From contig CM020618.1 of NCBI GenBank assembly GCA_009829735.1, positions 1,294,425-1,358,424 of the forward strand: a stretch of DNA of 64,000 bases. Direction: 5' to 3'. The notes beneath the pieces were generated by a model. It did not search any database. It had not been told where the DNA came from and was given only the letters and a program-made list of their open reading frames with translations. Position 1 is the stretch's first letter. The number at the start of each line of letters is the position of its first letter. The stretch is from Pyropia yezoensis. Taxonomy: Eukaryota; Rhodophyta; Bangiophyceae; Bangiales; Bangiaceae. Of this stretch, positions 1 to 10,114 are shown piece after piece. The position numbers were made by a program, and so were the translations under genes.

Positions 1-114
1 GGCCCGGGGTCCCGACGAGGTCCCTCTTGTAAAATAACGTTGCTTTGGTTTTCTCCTTCCCCTTGGGCAAAAGCCTTTTACCTTTACCTCGGACCTTGAG
101 GTGGGCAAGCGCGC

Positions 115-300
115 GTGGGGTTCCCTGGCCCGTTCCTTCTAGTGGTTACCCGCGGTCCCTCTGGGGTGGATTGGGTTCCCTGTGGGCACGCGGTGGTCAT
201 AACGCTACAGGAACGGTCGGCCTCTTTCGACTTTGACATTGGGTATCGTCCCGGCCGGCAAAATGCCTTGGCCGACGGCCTCTCTCGGGTACCTGCGTAG
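115..300 (+). pseudogene. RNase H C-terminus of gypsy pol (fragment)
   Basis: The reading frame gives FDFDIGYRPGRQNALADGLSRVPA followed by a stop, which is the conserved end of gypsy RNase H (the xxADxLSR motif). Upstream sequence from 1 to 114 does not continue the domain in the same frame, so the piece is truncated or frame-shifted. The stop after VPA interrupts what should be a continuous polyprotein into the integrase at 340. It is a non-functional remnant. Confidence 0.7.
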
Positions 301-339
301 GGGCTGGACACCGCGCCTATTGATGATGACATCTCAATC

Positions 340-1401
340 GTGGGGGTATTCACGCGTTCGGGGCTGGTGTTGAACCCCGAGGTTCCAGGGAACAAGAAGT
401 TCTTGACCCTGACGGTGGACGACGTCGTGAAGTCCCAGGACGAAGGTTCCTTCTGCAAGTCACAGAGGGAGACGCTTGACGAGGTGGCGGAGACGCAGTC
501 CTTCATCGCAGACGATGGAATCCTCTTGAAGAGAGGAGCGATCCAGGGGACTGAACAATTTGTTATCCCAGCATCCCTCAAGGACAGTATCCTCGACAGG
601 GGACACAGCGCTCCTACAGGTAGACACCAGGGGACTAGTCAGCTATACCAGACTCTGAGGACCCGGCATAACTGGCAGTCTATGGTGGTGGGCATCTACA
701 GTCGGGTGGCTGCATGCACAAGTTGTGCGCAGAATCGCCTAATGTTACGGCAGCCCACTACGGCTATGCTGCTGTTCCCGGCCAAAGAGCCCTTTGCCGC
801 GTTGGCAATGGACATCCTTGGGCCCCCGCCTGTGACCGAGGATTTGAGCCAGTACCTCCTGGTCATCTGCGATCGCTTTACGAAACTGACGCGAGCGATC
901 TCTCTAGCAGAGATCCTGGCCATGTCGGTTTTGTCAGCATTCCCAGATCACTGGGTTGTCACGTATGGCATGCCGGACAGTGCATTGTCGGACGACGGCC
1001 CGAAATTTCCGTGCGCGCTGTTTCAGGGAAAGCTCGATATATTGGGGGATCGGGCAAGCTATGCCACCCCCTACCACCGAAAAACTAATGGGCAGGTGCA
1101 GCGCCTCAACAAAACTATTCGTCGGCAATTGCGCCACTATGTGAGTAAGCTCGTGAGAACGCGGGACCAATACATTTCTATTTTAACTACTGCGCACAAC
1201 TCGCAGATTCACTCTTCTACGGGGGAAGCATACCTCGCTCTTGTGACTCCACGCCGCGTGCGGTCTACTGCTGTACAGCAGCCGCTCCCAACTAGGGAGA
1301 CCGGTGTCGGGATACCTACTCCCACTAGGAGTAAGGTGGAGTTCGCTGCTGGGCTCGAGAAGCACATCCCTAAAGTCAGGGCTGAGATGAACAAAGCGTA
1401 G
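340..1401 (+). pseudogene. Gypsy integrase, degenerate (family B)
   Basis: About 353 codons cover the integrase. Residues 90-140 are a zinc-binding region with GHSAPTGRHQG and CTSCAQNR. The core then contains MDILGP (first Asp), LSDDGPKF (second Asp) and NGQVQRLNKT. In active elements the last motif reads NGQVERFN, so the catalytic Glu of the D,D-35-E triad is replaced by Gln here. The frame ends at a TAG at 1399-1401 inside the C-terminal domain, and further stops follow (for example at 1429-1431). The frame begins with GTG and has no natural ATG because it is an internal part of a polyprotein. A dead copy. Confidence 0.8.
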
Positions 1402-1716
1402 AAGCGCTACAAGCGTACTTTTGACAAGTAGATGCGTAACGCTAAGCACGTCCCCAATCAGGGTGACTGGGGGCTGGCACAATCGCATACCCCAACAGGA
1501 AATAAGCTGGTGTTCCAGAAGAAGGGTCCACGCCAGGTCCTGCATACTGATGAACGGCGGCTCGCCATCGAAAGTGACAATGGGGTCTGTACTGTAAACG
1601 GAAAGGACGTGGTGCAAGTCGCACAACCTCCTACAGGCGACCCCGCCTGGGCGCGTGCGCTGGACGCGTGATGCCTGCCATCACTTCCTGAGGCCAACCA
1701 GGGCCCGCAGGAGTAC

Positions 1717-1902
1717 ATGTTCGCCAAGTTCGTCGATCACGAGTGGGATGAGGATCCTGACAGCCTCATGTTCAGGGTGCGGTGGTTTGGCTACCGTGCT
1801 AAAGACCATCAATGCGAGTACGTAGAGGACCTAACCGCTAAAAAGGTCCGGGCTTACTGCGCCGGGAACGATATAGACCCTGACTGTCCCGCCTCTACGT
1901 GA
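1717..1902 (+). pseudogene. Chromodomain-like tail of gypsy integrase
   Basis: The frame reads MFAKFVDHEWDEDPDSLMFR and continues with VRWFGYRAKDHQCEY. This matches the beginning of a chromodomain (aromatic residue, then V-x-W-x-G-Y), as found at the C-terminus of chromoviral integrases, where it targets integration to marked chromatin. It lies just downstream of the integrase remnant and ends at a TGA at 1900-1902. It is separated from the integrase frame by stops, so it is part of the same decayed copy. Confidence 0.55.
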
Positions 1903-2281
1903 GGAACAGTCACACGGCCGTGCCTTGAGAGTGCTTAAAAGTCAGAGTGGTATGCTAAGTGGCTTTCAAGTACAGCCCTAACCTCTCACTCGCACAACAA
2001 AGGCAGTCGCCAACTAGGCGCGCATGCTAGACTCACCACCACCGCGACCCTTATCCTTACGTGGAGGCGAGCGACGAGACTCACGTCGGTGGCGCTCCCC
2101 GCTAGTCGAATGAGGCGGCGGCTCCAAGTCGGAGCCGTCATGACAGTCACTGTCGCGAGCATGCGGACGACCGCGGCTGCTAACTTGCTCGGTCTTGCGC
2201 GAAATTTGGCGACGCAGGACGACATGGCCTCCAGAAGCCAGAATTTCGCCAGCATGGCGATTACCAGGTGGTCGGGGTTGG
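1903..2281. other. No recognisable gene
   Basis: Between the family B fragment and the first family A LTR there are 379 bases with short open frames on both strands but nothing I can assign. A minus-strand frame across 1986-2342 reads NPDHLVIAMLAKFWLLEAMS, which could be a gag-like helix, but the support is too thin for a call. Confidence 0.5.
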
Positions 2282-2646
2282 TGTAGCAATATGGTTGACC
2301 GTATTGTGACCCTAATATATTAGGGGGGCTACTTCTAACCATTAACTTTCGATTTGGGAGTCCGTACTGGTCACGGTCTCCATAAGTTACGTATGACCAG
2401 AGGGACTTGCATCTTGGGGTGGAGGGTAGTTAGTAGTGTCTCCGAGGGTTTATAACGATGGGGCTGGCGGCGAATCCACCGCCGGCCAAGGTAGAACAAC
2501 AAACCCCTCCCATTTGGGCTCCCATCTTGGTCCCGTGGCTTGCGCTCCAAGGACAGCAACCTTGGCCTCCCGGTGACGTTGGTGCCGATCCCCCTTGGTG
2601 AGTGCTCCCTGAGAGTGGACGTGCAGCGGATACCTATTGTGCTACA
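2282..2646 (+). repeat. LTR of family A, truncated element
   Basis: A 365-bp LTR starts TGTAGCA and ends TGCTACA, so its ends are a perfect 7-bp inverted repeat with the usual TG...CA. It is near-identical to the LTRs at 3927, 22030, 51859 and 60662. A TATA-like TTTATAA lies at 2449-2455. It is followed by the primer-binding site, which fixes it as a 5' LTR in the + orientation. The five bases upstream are GTTGG; no matching target duplication can be found because the element has no 3' end here. Confidence 0.92.
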
Positions 2647-2647
2647 T

Positions 2648-2665
2648 TGGTGGAGCAGCAGGGGA
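2648..2665 (+). other. tRNA primer-binding site (PBS)
   Basis: TGGTGGAGCAGCAGGGGA starts one base after the LTR. It has the TGG expected opposite a tRNA 3' CCA end. The same 18 bases follow the LTR at 4291 and, in an unrelated family, at 61986, which supports the call. The complement would be a tRNA with A73 and C61; I cannot say which amino acid. Confidence 0.8.
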
Positions 2666-2869
2666 CGGGTTTCCGTCACCCTTGTGGTGACGCCGTCTTC
2701 GGCCCTGGCACACGGATAGGGATCCAGTCCTTTCTTGTACTCGTGGTGCTGCGATCTGTTGATTGTTTTGAGTGGTTGCGTTTGACTGCGATCTACGGTT
2801 ACTCTCCCCCGACTACCCGCTCGCTCTCTTATTCGTGGTGACTGTTCCGACGGTTGACTGATTGTGACT

Positions 2870-3931
2870 ATGTGTACCCAAGAGACGGGGAACATTCAAG
2901 ATTACGGATCGGCGTCGACGCCGACCCTGGAGCTGAACCCGGGAACCGGGATCGGTAACCCGATCGACAACATTGAGACGCCGATGCTCTCAGGTGCCGG
3001 ATCGACGTGTGGTACGGCACGGACGGCCGGGGGCGGCGGACCGCCGCAACTGCCCTCTGCCGACCTCACGCCGCCGCCACCTTCACCAGGGGATTCCCTG
3101 ATGGCATCATTGGCTCGCATCGAGGCCTGGTTCACCGGGCTCGACGCCCGTCAAGAGCGTACGGAGGACGCAATGGCTGTGCTGATGTCAGCACGCCATA
3201 CGACGGTACCCCGTCGGGTTCCTCCCACCCTGGTACGGTTCGAACCGGCTGGACTACTTTTGGAGTCCGCCAGGGTCAACCCCGGTTTCGCTACTCCTGG
3301 ACAACCCCCGGACACGGCGGGTTATGGATCCGACGCGTCGGCTGAGTTGGAACGTAGCCATACGGAGCGCTACGTTCGGAGCACCCAGAGCAGGCTCCGC
3401 GGACATGATCCGGCGGATACTTACGCCGGAACAGAGTCGGCGATGGGGGGAGACGGTACCGTCTCCCACTACCCCCTTGACGACGGAAGCCAGGCAACTC
3501 GGGTACCCGAGGCGCCGATGCCGGAAGTTCCGGCGTCACTGTTGCAAGCAATGACAGCGCAGGTTACTGCGAGCTTACTGAAGCGGATGGAGTCCGATGA
3601 GTGTACTCATCAACTGGCCAAGCGACTGGACATCCAGGACGCGGACACGGAGATTGTCAACGAAGTCTTCAGGTCGGTACTGACTCCTGAACGTTATTGT
3701 TTCGAGGACCGATCCACTACCGTATCGGAATCGATGCGTACGACCTCGCACCGAGCGATCCGCTCTATGCAGATCCTTATTAAGGGAGTCCCTATGTTCG
3801 GGGGCCCTAACGGACGCCCGTTGGCAGTCATTGGCTTCTTGACTAGCTTCAAGGCAGCCGCGGACAAGGCACTCGTCAACGAGGGGCTGGCACTGGAGAT
3901 CCTCCCGTTCTTTGTGGATGAACGGGTGTAG
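2870..3931 (+). pseudogene. Truncated gag (family A)
   Basis: The frame opens at ATG 2870 (MCTQETGN). It matches the first ~353 residues of the complete gag at 4515: an acidic, Pro/Gly-rich N-terminus (PPPPSPGDSLMASLARIEA) and then a helical segment ending FFVDERV. At 3927 the coding sequence runs directly into the next LTR, whose first bases supply the stop codon. The retrotransposon-gag domain core and the CCHC knuckle are missing. The most direct reading is that the next element inserted into, or recombined with, this gag gene. Confidence 0.85.
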
Positions 3932-4289
3932 CAATATGGTTGTCCGTATTGTGACCCTAATATTAGGGGGGCTACTTCTAATCCTTAACTTTCAATTTGA
4001 GAGTCCGTACTGGTCACGGTATCTATAAGTTACGTATGACCAGAGGGACTTGCATCTTGGGGTGGAGGGTAGTTAGTAGTGTCTCCGAGGGTTTATAACG
4101 AGGGGGCCGGTGGCGAATCCACCGCCGGCCAAGGTAGAACAACAAACCCCTCCCATTTGGGCTCCCATCTTGGTCCCGTGGCTTGCGCTCCAAGGACAGC
4201 AACCTTGGCCTCCCGGTGACGTTGGTGCCGATCCCCCTTGGTGAGTGTTCCCTGAGAGTGGACGTGCGACGGATTCCTATTGTGCTACA
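3927..4289 (+). repeat. 5' LTR of family A element 1
   Basis: A 363-bp LTR from TGTAGCA to TGCTACA, preceded directly by the gag gene of the upstream copy (...GAACGGG). If it is a nested insertion, ACGGG would be the 5-bp target duplication; the right-hand partner lies beyond the gap. The interior contains a GGCCGGTGG...CCACCGCCGGCC hairpin just after the TATA-like box. Confidence 0.93.
4092..4098 (+). promoter_or_regulatory. TATA-like box in LTR
   Basis: TTTATAA sits about 165 bases into the LTR and is kept at the same place in all five family A LTRs (2449, 4092, 22195, 52023, 60827). It is the best candidate for the core promoter of the genomic transcript. The call rests on position and conservation only. 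Confidence 0.5.
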
Positions 4290-4290
4290 T

Positions 4291-4334
4291 TGGTGGAGCA
4301 GCAGGGGACGGGTTTCCGTCACCCTTGTGGTGAC
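4291..4334 (+). promoter_or_regulatory. PBS followed by two leader hairpins
   Basis: The 18-base PBS (4291-4308) is followed at once by GACGG-GTTT-CCGTC (4307-4320) and then GTCACC-CTTGT-GGTGAC (about 4317-4333). Both are perfect short stems. Family C has different sequences in the same position (62006-62035) that also fold as two stems, which suggests a leader structure used in priming or packaging. Confidence 0.5.
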
Positions 4335-4514
4335 GCCGTCTTCGGCCCTGGCACACGGATAGGGATCCGGTCCTTTTCTTGTACTCGTGGTGTTGCGACC
4401 TGATCGATTGTGTTGAGCTTTTACCTGTGACTGTGACCTAGTGTTACTCTCCCCAATCTACCCCCTCGCTCTCGTATTCGTGGTGATCGTTGCGTCGGTT
4501 GACTGATTGTGACT

Positions 4515-6698
4515 ATGTCTACCCAAGAGACGGGGAACGTTCAAGATGACGGATCGGCGTCGACGCCGACTCCGGAGGTGACTACGGGAACCGGGATCGT
4601 GAACCCGATCGATAACATTGAGACGCCAATGCTTTCCGGTGCCGGATCGACGTTTGGCACGGCTCGGACGGCAGGAGGCGGGGGCCCGCCTCAACTGTCG
4701 TCGACCGACCTCACTCCGCCGCCTCCTTCACCAGGGGATTCCCTGATGGCATCATTGGCCCGCATCGAGGCCCGGTTTTCCGGGCTCGACGCCCGTCAAG
4801 ATCGGACGGAGGACGCAATGGCAGTGTTGATGTCAACACGGCACACGACGGGACCCCGTCGTGTTCCTCCCACACCGGTACGGTTCGAACCGGCCGGACT
4901 ACTTTCGGAGTCCACCAGGGTCAATCCCGGGGTTGCTACTCCTGGACAACCCCCGGACACAATGGGGTATGGGTCCGACTCGTCGGCAGAGTTGGAACGG
5001 AGTCACACGGAGCGATACGCTCGGAGCACCCGAAGCGGACTCCGCGGACACGACCCGGCAGATACGTACGCCGGGGGAGAGTCGGTTATTGGGGGAGGGG
5101 GTACCCTCTCGCAGTACCCCCACGACGAAGGAGGCCCGGCAACTCGGGTTCCCGAGGTGCCGACGCCTGAAGTACCATCTTCAGTGGTGGAAGCTATGAC
5201 CGCGCAGGTAACTGCGAGCCTACTGAAGCGGATGGAGTCCGATGAGTTCGCTCATCAACTGGCTAAGCGACTGGATATCCAGGACGCTGACACGGAGATC
5301 GTCAACGAGGTCTTCCGGTCGGTTCTTACTCCGGAACGTTATCGTTTGGAGGACCGCTCTACCACCGTATCGGAATCGATGCGTAATACGTCGCATCGGG
5401 CGATCCGCTCTATGCAGACCCTTATGAAGGGAGTCCCTATGTTCGGGGGGCCGAACGGACGCCCGTTGGCAGTCATCGGCTTCTTGACTAGCTTCAAGGC
5501 AGCCGCAGACAAGGCGCTCGTTAACGAGGGGCCGGCCCTGGAGATCCTCCCGTTCTTTGTTGATGAACGGGTGCGAGGCATTCTTCGCCAGGCATCCCCG
5601 ATGCCGGGAATGAGGGTCGCGGCCACCCCCATGGATTACCGTGGGATATTGAAGGAGCTGCTCAGCAGCTACCTCAGTGAGGACAAGTGCGAGGACCACT
5701 ATCGGGCCCTTCGCACTGCCACCGCCCAGTCCTGGGAGGATGAGGAGATGTTTGGACGCCGGATCCAAGAGCTCGACTACGAGCTGGGGAAGCTCCTCGG
5801 AGAAGGGGAGCTACGGGCCATCCTGTTCGCAGGAGTACCCAACTACGTGCGGATATCCGCACGGGGCGCCAACACGGCACGGACGAACTTCAGTCGACTG
5901 ATGCATATGTGCAAGTCCCTAGGGGACGCCTACCGGGTTCTACACCCGGAGTGTGCCTTGGCCCCGAAGCCCAAGGGTGAGGGGAGCAAGCCCAGTCTTA
6001 CCCCGGTACCGAGGCAAGAGAAGGTGGAACGCAAGGCCGCACCAGTACTGGTGGCGACCGAACATACCCCTATTGGTGAGGATGACCCTCTAGTCGACCA
6101 ACAGGGCCACCTGTTGCTACCGGCGACGCCGGTGATTGATGAACACGGTACGGTAGCGTACATCGCCCCGGCTGGAACCCAGTTCCAGGTCAACGAAGGA
6201 ACGGGACGGCGCGTCCCGTATGTGCAGACTACGGGGTACTCCCCGGTGACGGGTAACCCTCACCAACCCTTGCCAACATGGGCGGTGCGCACGGAGGCAC
6301 CCCCGCAGATTGCGGGCCGACCCAACCGGTTGGGGGAGTCCATGTTCCGGTTGACCCAAGGACCCAAGGCCTACCAGGGAGCAGGCACTCGGGCGCCCGA
6401 GGGAGGCAACCGTAGCTACGGGGCTACCCCGATGCGACCTCAAGGGGGGACCGGCACGTCCGGATGTATGTTGTGTGGGGATCCCCAACACTGGGTGTCC
6501 TCCTGCCCACTCATCCCCGAGGAGTCTCGGCGGGCAGCGGCGCAACGCAAGGCATCCACCGGGGGGTATCCCGCCCGAGCACCCGGACCCGCACCGGGTA
6601 GGCAGCCAGCTCCAGGTGGAGTACAGGCCGTCGAGGGGGCACCTCCTCAGCCGGATGTCCCGGCGGACAGCACCCTACCAAGGGCGGGAAACGAGTAA
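4515..6698 (+). CDS. gag: Gag polyprotein, family A
   Basis: A complete 727-residue gag from ATG 4515; a GTG two codons upstream also leaves the frame open, but the ATG is the natural start. The N-terminal ~250 residues are acidic and Pro/Gly/Thr-rich. The middle (about residues 250-475) is a helical capsid-like domain (LKELLSSYLSEDKCEDHYRA region). A Pro/Gly-rich linker follows, then a single CCHC zinc knuckle, CMLCGDPQHWVSSC (CX2CX4HX4C, residues ~651-664), that should bind genomic RNA. Gag would form the cytoplasmic particle. Translation stops at 6696-6698 just after a -1 slippery heptamer, so Pol is made as a minority Gag-Pol fusion. This copy is intact. Confidence 0.9.
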   Translation: MSTQETGNVQDDGSASTPTPEVTTGTGIVNPIDNIETPMLSGAGSTFGTARTAGGGGPPQLSSTDLTPPPPSPGDSLMASLARIEARFSGLDARQDRTEDAMAVLMSTRHTTGPRRVPPTPVRFEPAGLLSESTRVNPGVATPGQPPDTMGYGSDSSAELERSHTERYARSTRSGLRGHDPADTYAGGESVIGGGGTLSQYPHDEGGPATRVPEVPTPEVPSSVVEAMTAQVTASLLKRMESDEFAHQLAKRLDIQDADTEIVNEVFRSVLTPERYRLEDRSTTVSESMRNTSHRAIRSMQTLMKGVPMFGGPNGRPLAVIGFLTSFKAAADKALVNEGPALEILPFFVDERVRGILRQASPMPGMRVAATPMDYRGILKELLSSYLSEDKCEDHYRALRTATAQSWEDEEMFGRRIQELDYELGKLLGEGELRAILFAGVPNYVRISARGANTARTNFSRLMHMCKSLGDAYRVLHPECALAPKPKGEGSKPSLTPVPRQEKVERKAAPVLVATEHTPIGEDDPLVDQQGHLLLPATPVIDEHGTVAYIAPAGTQFQVNEGTGRRVPYVQTTGYSPVTGNPHQPLPTWAVRTEAPPQIAGRPNRLGESMFRLTQGPKAYQGAGTRAPEGGNRSYGATPMRPQGGTGTSGCMLCGDPQHWVSSCPLIPEESRRAAAQRKASTGGYPARAPGPAPGRQPAPGGVQAVEGAPPQPDVPADSTLPRAGNE
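6686..6692 (+). promoter_or_regulatory. -1 programmed ribosomal frameshift site GGGAAAC
   Basis: In the gag frame the codons are GCG GGA AAC GAG TAA, so the heptamer reads G GGA AAC, the canonical X XXY YYZ pattern. Slippage by -1 enters the pol frame at CGA (6692-6694), which is open through PR and RT. GGGAAAC is a known lentiviral (visna, FIV) gag-pol slippery sequence. The same heptamer is at 52962-52968 in element 2. A possible downstream stem pairs CCGGGG (6711-6716) with CCCCGG (6743-6748); its 18-base spacing is longer than usual. Confidence 0.7.
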
Positions 6699-9600
6699 GA
6701 GGAAGGATGACCGGGGGGCGCTGGGGTTACCCAAGCAAGCCACCCCGGAGTACCGCGGGGAAAGCCCCACGGAGAGCGCGGTTGAGCCGACGCCGCATCA
6801 ACCCCCGGGTACACCTTCCGGCCCCGACGACACGGCGTCAGGGGATTGATGACCAACCTCCAAGGTTGGGAGGAGAGGACGGGAAGCCCCGTCACGTTGA
6901 ACCAGACAAGGGCCCTGTTCAGGATGCCCGAGCTACACCGGATATCGGTGTAGGACATGTGTTGTTTACCTTGGAGAACTTCAAGGTATCAGCCACACTG
7001 GGGGTTGACCCCCAGTCGACACGATCGTACTACCCTGTACTGGACACAGGGGCTGGACCCAACCTTATCCGGAAGGATACCCTCCCGGACAAGTGGCTTC
7101 CACGAGTCAGAGTGACTCGGGGACCCACCATCAAGGACGCGAATGGTCGACTCATTCGTACGACCGCAGCGATGTCGCTGCAGGTTACCATCGGGGATCT
7201 CACCACGGAAGTTGACTTCCTGGTATGTGAAACGCTATCGGTGCCCTGCATACTGGGGTGCACCTTCATCAACGTTCACGTTGATGCAATCCGGCCAGGC
7301 CGGAGGACCGTCGAGCTTCAAGAAGCCGACGGGACGAAGCGAGGACACACGGCTATCGTCAGGGACCTGACGCTACAAGGAAGCCACGTTAACGTGGCTG
7401 AGGTGTACGCAAGCGTCGAGCCGAAGACACTTCGGTTGGCCGAGCGAACTCGCTTTGAGCCGTTGTCAGAGACAGTCCTCCCGGTTAACTGCGACCTCGC
7501 AGGCATCTGCAGAGTCCAGTCCAACCTACGGACGTACAAGCGCCATGGGTTGACCATGGCCAACGGTCTCATAGACCTCCCAGCAGGAGGGTCGTCCCTC
7601 CTAGTGATGGCGAACTACCGCCGTAAGGCAGTCACCCTCCCGAAGGGAACTATCCTCGGGATTGCCGAACTCTACGAAGGAGATATCCTTACCCCTGATA
7701 AGGAAGGTCAAGTGGAACCACTTGAAGTACTGGCGGTCGCCGAGACCACCGAGCGACAGCAACCCGATGACGGGAAGCCTAACCCATCGGCGGCTCCGGC
7801 GGACCTGCCGCCAAAGGACCAAGAGGCCTTGAAGGCACTGGCCGAGGCTGACCTCGACCACCTTCCCCCTTCGGTAGCCGAAGGGGTACGACGGATGCTA
7901 AGAAAGCATGACGTTATGTGGACAGGCGGGGCCTTGGGGACCATTGGGGCAACCCAACATCGTATAGACCTGGTACCAGGCGCACGACCCGCCCGCTCAC
8001 AACCGCACCGAGCGGGACCTATGCAACGAGAGATCGTTGATGGAGAAGTGAAGAGGATGAGTGAAGCTAAGGTGATCCGACCTTCGATGTCGGAATGGGG
8101 TGCCCCAGTCGTTATTGTGCCGAAGAAGGATCAAACCCCTCGGTTTTGCATCGATTATCGACGCCTCAACTTGGTTACCAAGAAGGACTCATACCCTTTA
8201 CCAAGGATGGATGAATGCATCGACTCCCTGGGGGAGGCTACGGTGTTTACCACCATCGACTGCAATGCCGGATACTGGCAGATCCCGGTGGCGGACGAGG
8301 ATATCCCCAAGACGGCATTCGTCTGTCACAGTGGAGTGTACGAGTTCCTAAGGATGCCCTTCGGATTGTCCAACGCCCCCGCTACATTCCAGCGGGCTAT
8401 CGACATCATACTGTCTGGGGTGAAGTGGCGTAACTGCCTAGTGTACCTCGATGACGTCATCGTCTTCTCGCGTAACATGGATGACCATGTACAACATGTT
8501 GACGAGGTACTCACCCTCTTGAGGAACGCCGGGGTAACCCTGCGTCTGAAGAAGTGCGCCTTCTTCCAACAGACGGTCTAATATCTGGGCCACCAGATAA
8601 CCCCTGGTAAACTAGGGGTACTCGAAGCCAATACCCGGGCACTCCGGGATGCCCGGTTCCCTAACACCCAGACGCAGCTCAAGAGCTTCCTGGGAATGTG
8701 CAACGTATACCGACGGTTCGTCAAGGACTTCGCTCGGATAGCTAAATTGTTAACGGTTCTTACGAGCAGTACCTTACCCAAGGTACTCCAACCCCCTTCG
8801 CCTAGCGAAGAGGAGGCATTCGAGTCGCTGAAGCGAGCCCTACTAGCCCCACCCGTCCTTGCGTTACCGCATAGACGGGGTACCTTCGTCATCGATGTCG
8901 ATGCGTGTGATACACAAGTGGGATGCACCCTGTTACAGGGAGAGACGTTGATCGGTACCGATAACGTTATCCCGGACCTACGTCCGGTAGGGTACTTCAG
9001 CCGGACACTCAACCCGGCTGAGCGGAACTATAGTGCCACCGAGCGTGAATGCCTCAGAGTTATATGGGCAGTGCAACTGCTCCGTCCATACCTGGAGGGC
9101 TCCAGGTTCATCGTGAGGTCCGACCACGAACCCCTACGATGGCTCCTCAACCTTGGTGACAAGGATTCCGATAGCCATGGGAGGCTAGCCCGATGGAGGC
9201 TGAAGATGGCGAGCACGACTACCGCACGGTGTATAAGGCTGGGTCAACCCACCACCTCGGAGACGCGTTGTCTCGACTCGACACCCCGAGCGGGGATACC
9301 CGCCCGGTGGACGAGGACATCCCGGTAGTACCGGTGTGCATGGTGGGTAATGCTACCCAGGGTATGGCTGACCATACCATGGCACCTTGCGTGCCCATTG
9401 ACCCTCGCGGACTTCCGCGAGGCACAGGCCAACGACGATGACTGTAGACGTCATCGTGCTAACCTCCTGGCCGGTACGGCCGGCATCTTCTCCGAGAACG
9501 AAGACGGACTCATATACCGGCGGGCACCCGCCGATGGACGACATCAAGTCGTGGTTCCCGTGTCCTTACGGCAAGCCGTCATGAAACGAGAACATGAGAA

Positions 9601-10114
9601 CCCTACAGCCGGACACCCGGGGGGTTCACGTATGTTCGCAGCAATGCGAAGGTTCTTCTACTGGCCAGCAATGGCCGTCGACGTGGTCGACCACGTACGG
9701 GGATGCCACCCCTGTGCACGTAACCGCATGAGTCTACATAGGCGGGCGTCTGCCATGAAGCTATTCCCACCTGATGGGCCCAACGAGCAAGTCGCTATCG
9801 ACATACTCGGGCCACTTCCGATAACGGAAGAAGGGAACAGGTACATCCTGGTCATGTCTGACCGCTTCACTAAGCTGTCAAGAGCGGCAGCCATCCGAAT
9901 GATACGGCATACACGATCATGAACGCAGTGGGTTGACCACTGGATCAGTGCATACGGAGTCCATGAAGCAACTCCTCTCCGATAACGGAGCAAACCTTAC
10001 GTCGGCATTCTGCACTAAGGTCCTGGGCATGTTCGGTATCGAACCACGTCGGGCATCCGACTACCACCCGCAGTCCAACGGGCAGGTGGAGCGGTTCAAC
10101 CGCACCATCGTCAA
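6693..10114 (+). pseudogene. pol: Pol of family A element 1 (PR-RT-RNase H-IN, interrupted)
   Basis: The -1 frame opens into protease (YYPVLDTGAGPNLI, ILGCTFI) and then a spacer. The RT follows, with CIDYRRLN, the DCNAGYWQIP motif, MPFGLSNAPATFQRA and the active site YLDD. A TAA at 8579-8581 replaces the GAA codon of element 2 (FFQQTV*YLGHQ), so the long frame stops inside RT. RNase H and integrase follow (HHCC region, IDILGP, SDNGAN, NGQVERFN), broken by small indels near 9207, 9385, 9896, 9930 and 9961. The integrase is cut by the gap at 10115. Active-site residues are present; only the frame is damaged, and the indel cluster close to the contig end may be consensus error. Confidence 0.88.

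Larger units (their letters stand above)
1..1902 (+). mobile_element. Decayed Ty3/gypsy (chromovirus, family B) pol tail
   Basis: The end of RNase H, the integrase and a chromodomain-like tail follow one another in the order expected for a chromovirus pol, but in several broken frames. No LTR is visible on either side, so this is an internal fragment cut by the window start. It resembles the minus-strand element at 17880-20814: both carry an ADxLSR(I/V)P RNase H end, a TRSG motif before the integrase zinc finger, and similar integrase cores. I call this shared lineage family B. Its sequence is clearly different from the family A elements that follow. Confidence 0.8.
3927..10114 (+). mobile_element. 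Family A gypsy element 1 (LTR-gag-pol, 3' end lost in gap)
   Basis: A chromovirus-type element with 5' LTR, PBS, gag, -1 frameshift site and pol running into the 500-N gap at 10115. The order PR-RT-RNase H-IN identifies Ty3/gypsy. Comparison with the copy at 51859-61024 shows that the chromodomain, the hairpin spacer, the antisense ORF and the 3' LTR should follow, but they are not in this contig. The RT carries one nonsense codon, and several 1-2 bp indels occur between 9200 and 9965, close to the contig end. Confidence 0.9.

Noticed and set aside
8578..8582. RT truncation as a designed domain boundary in element 1
   Set aside because: The TAA is a single-base change from GAA of element 2, in the middle of RT; it is a simple nonsense mutation or error.
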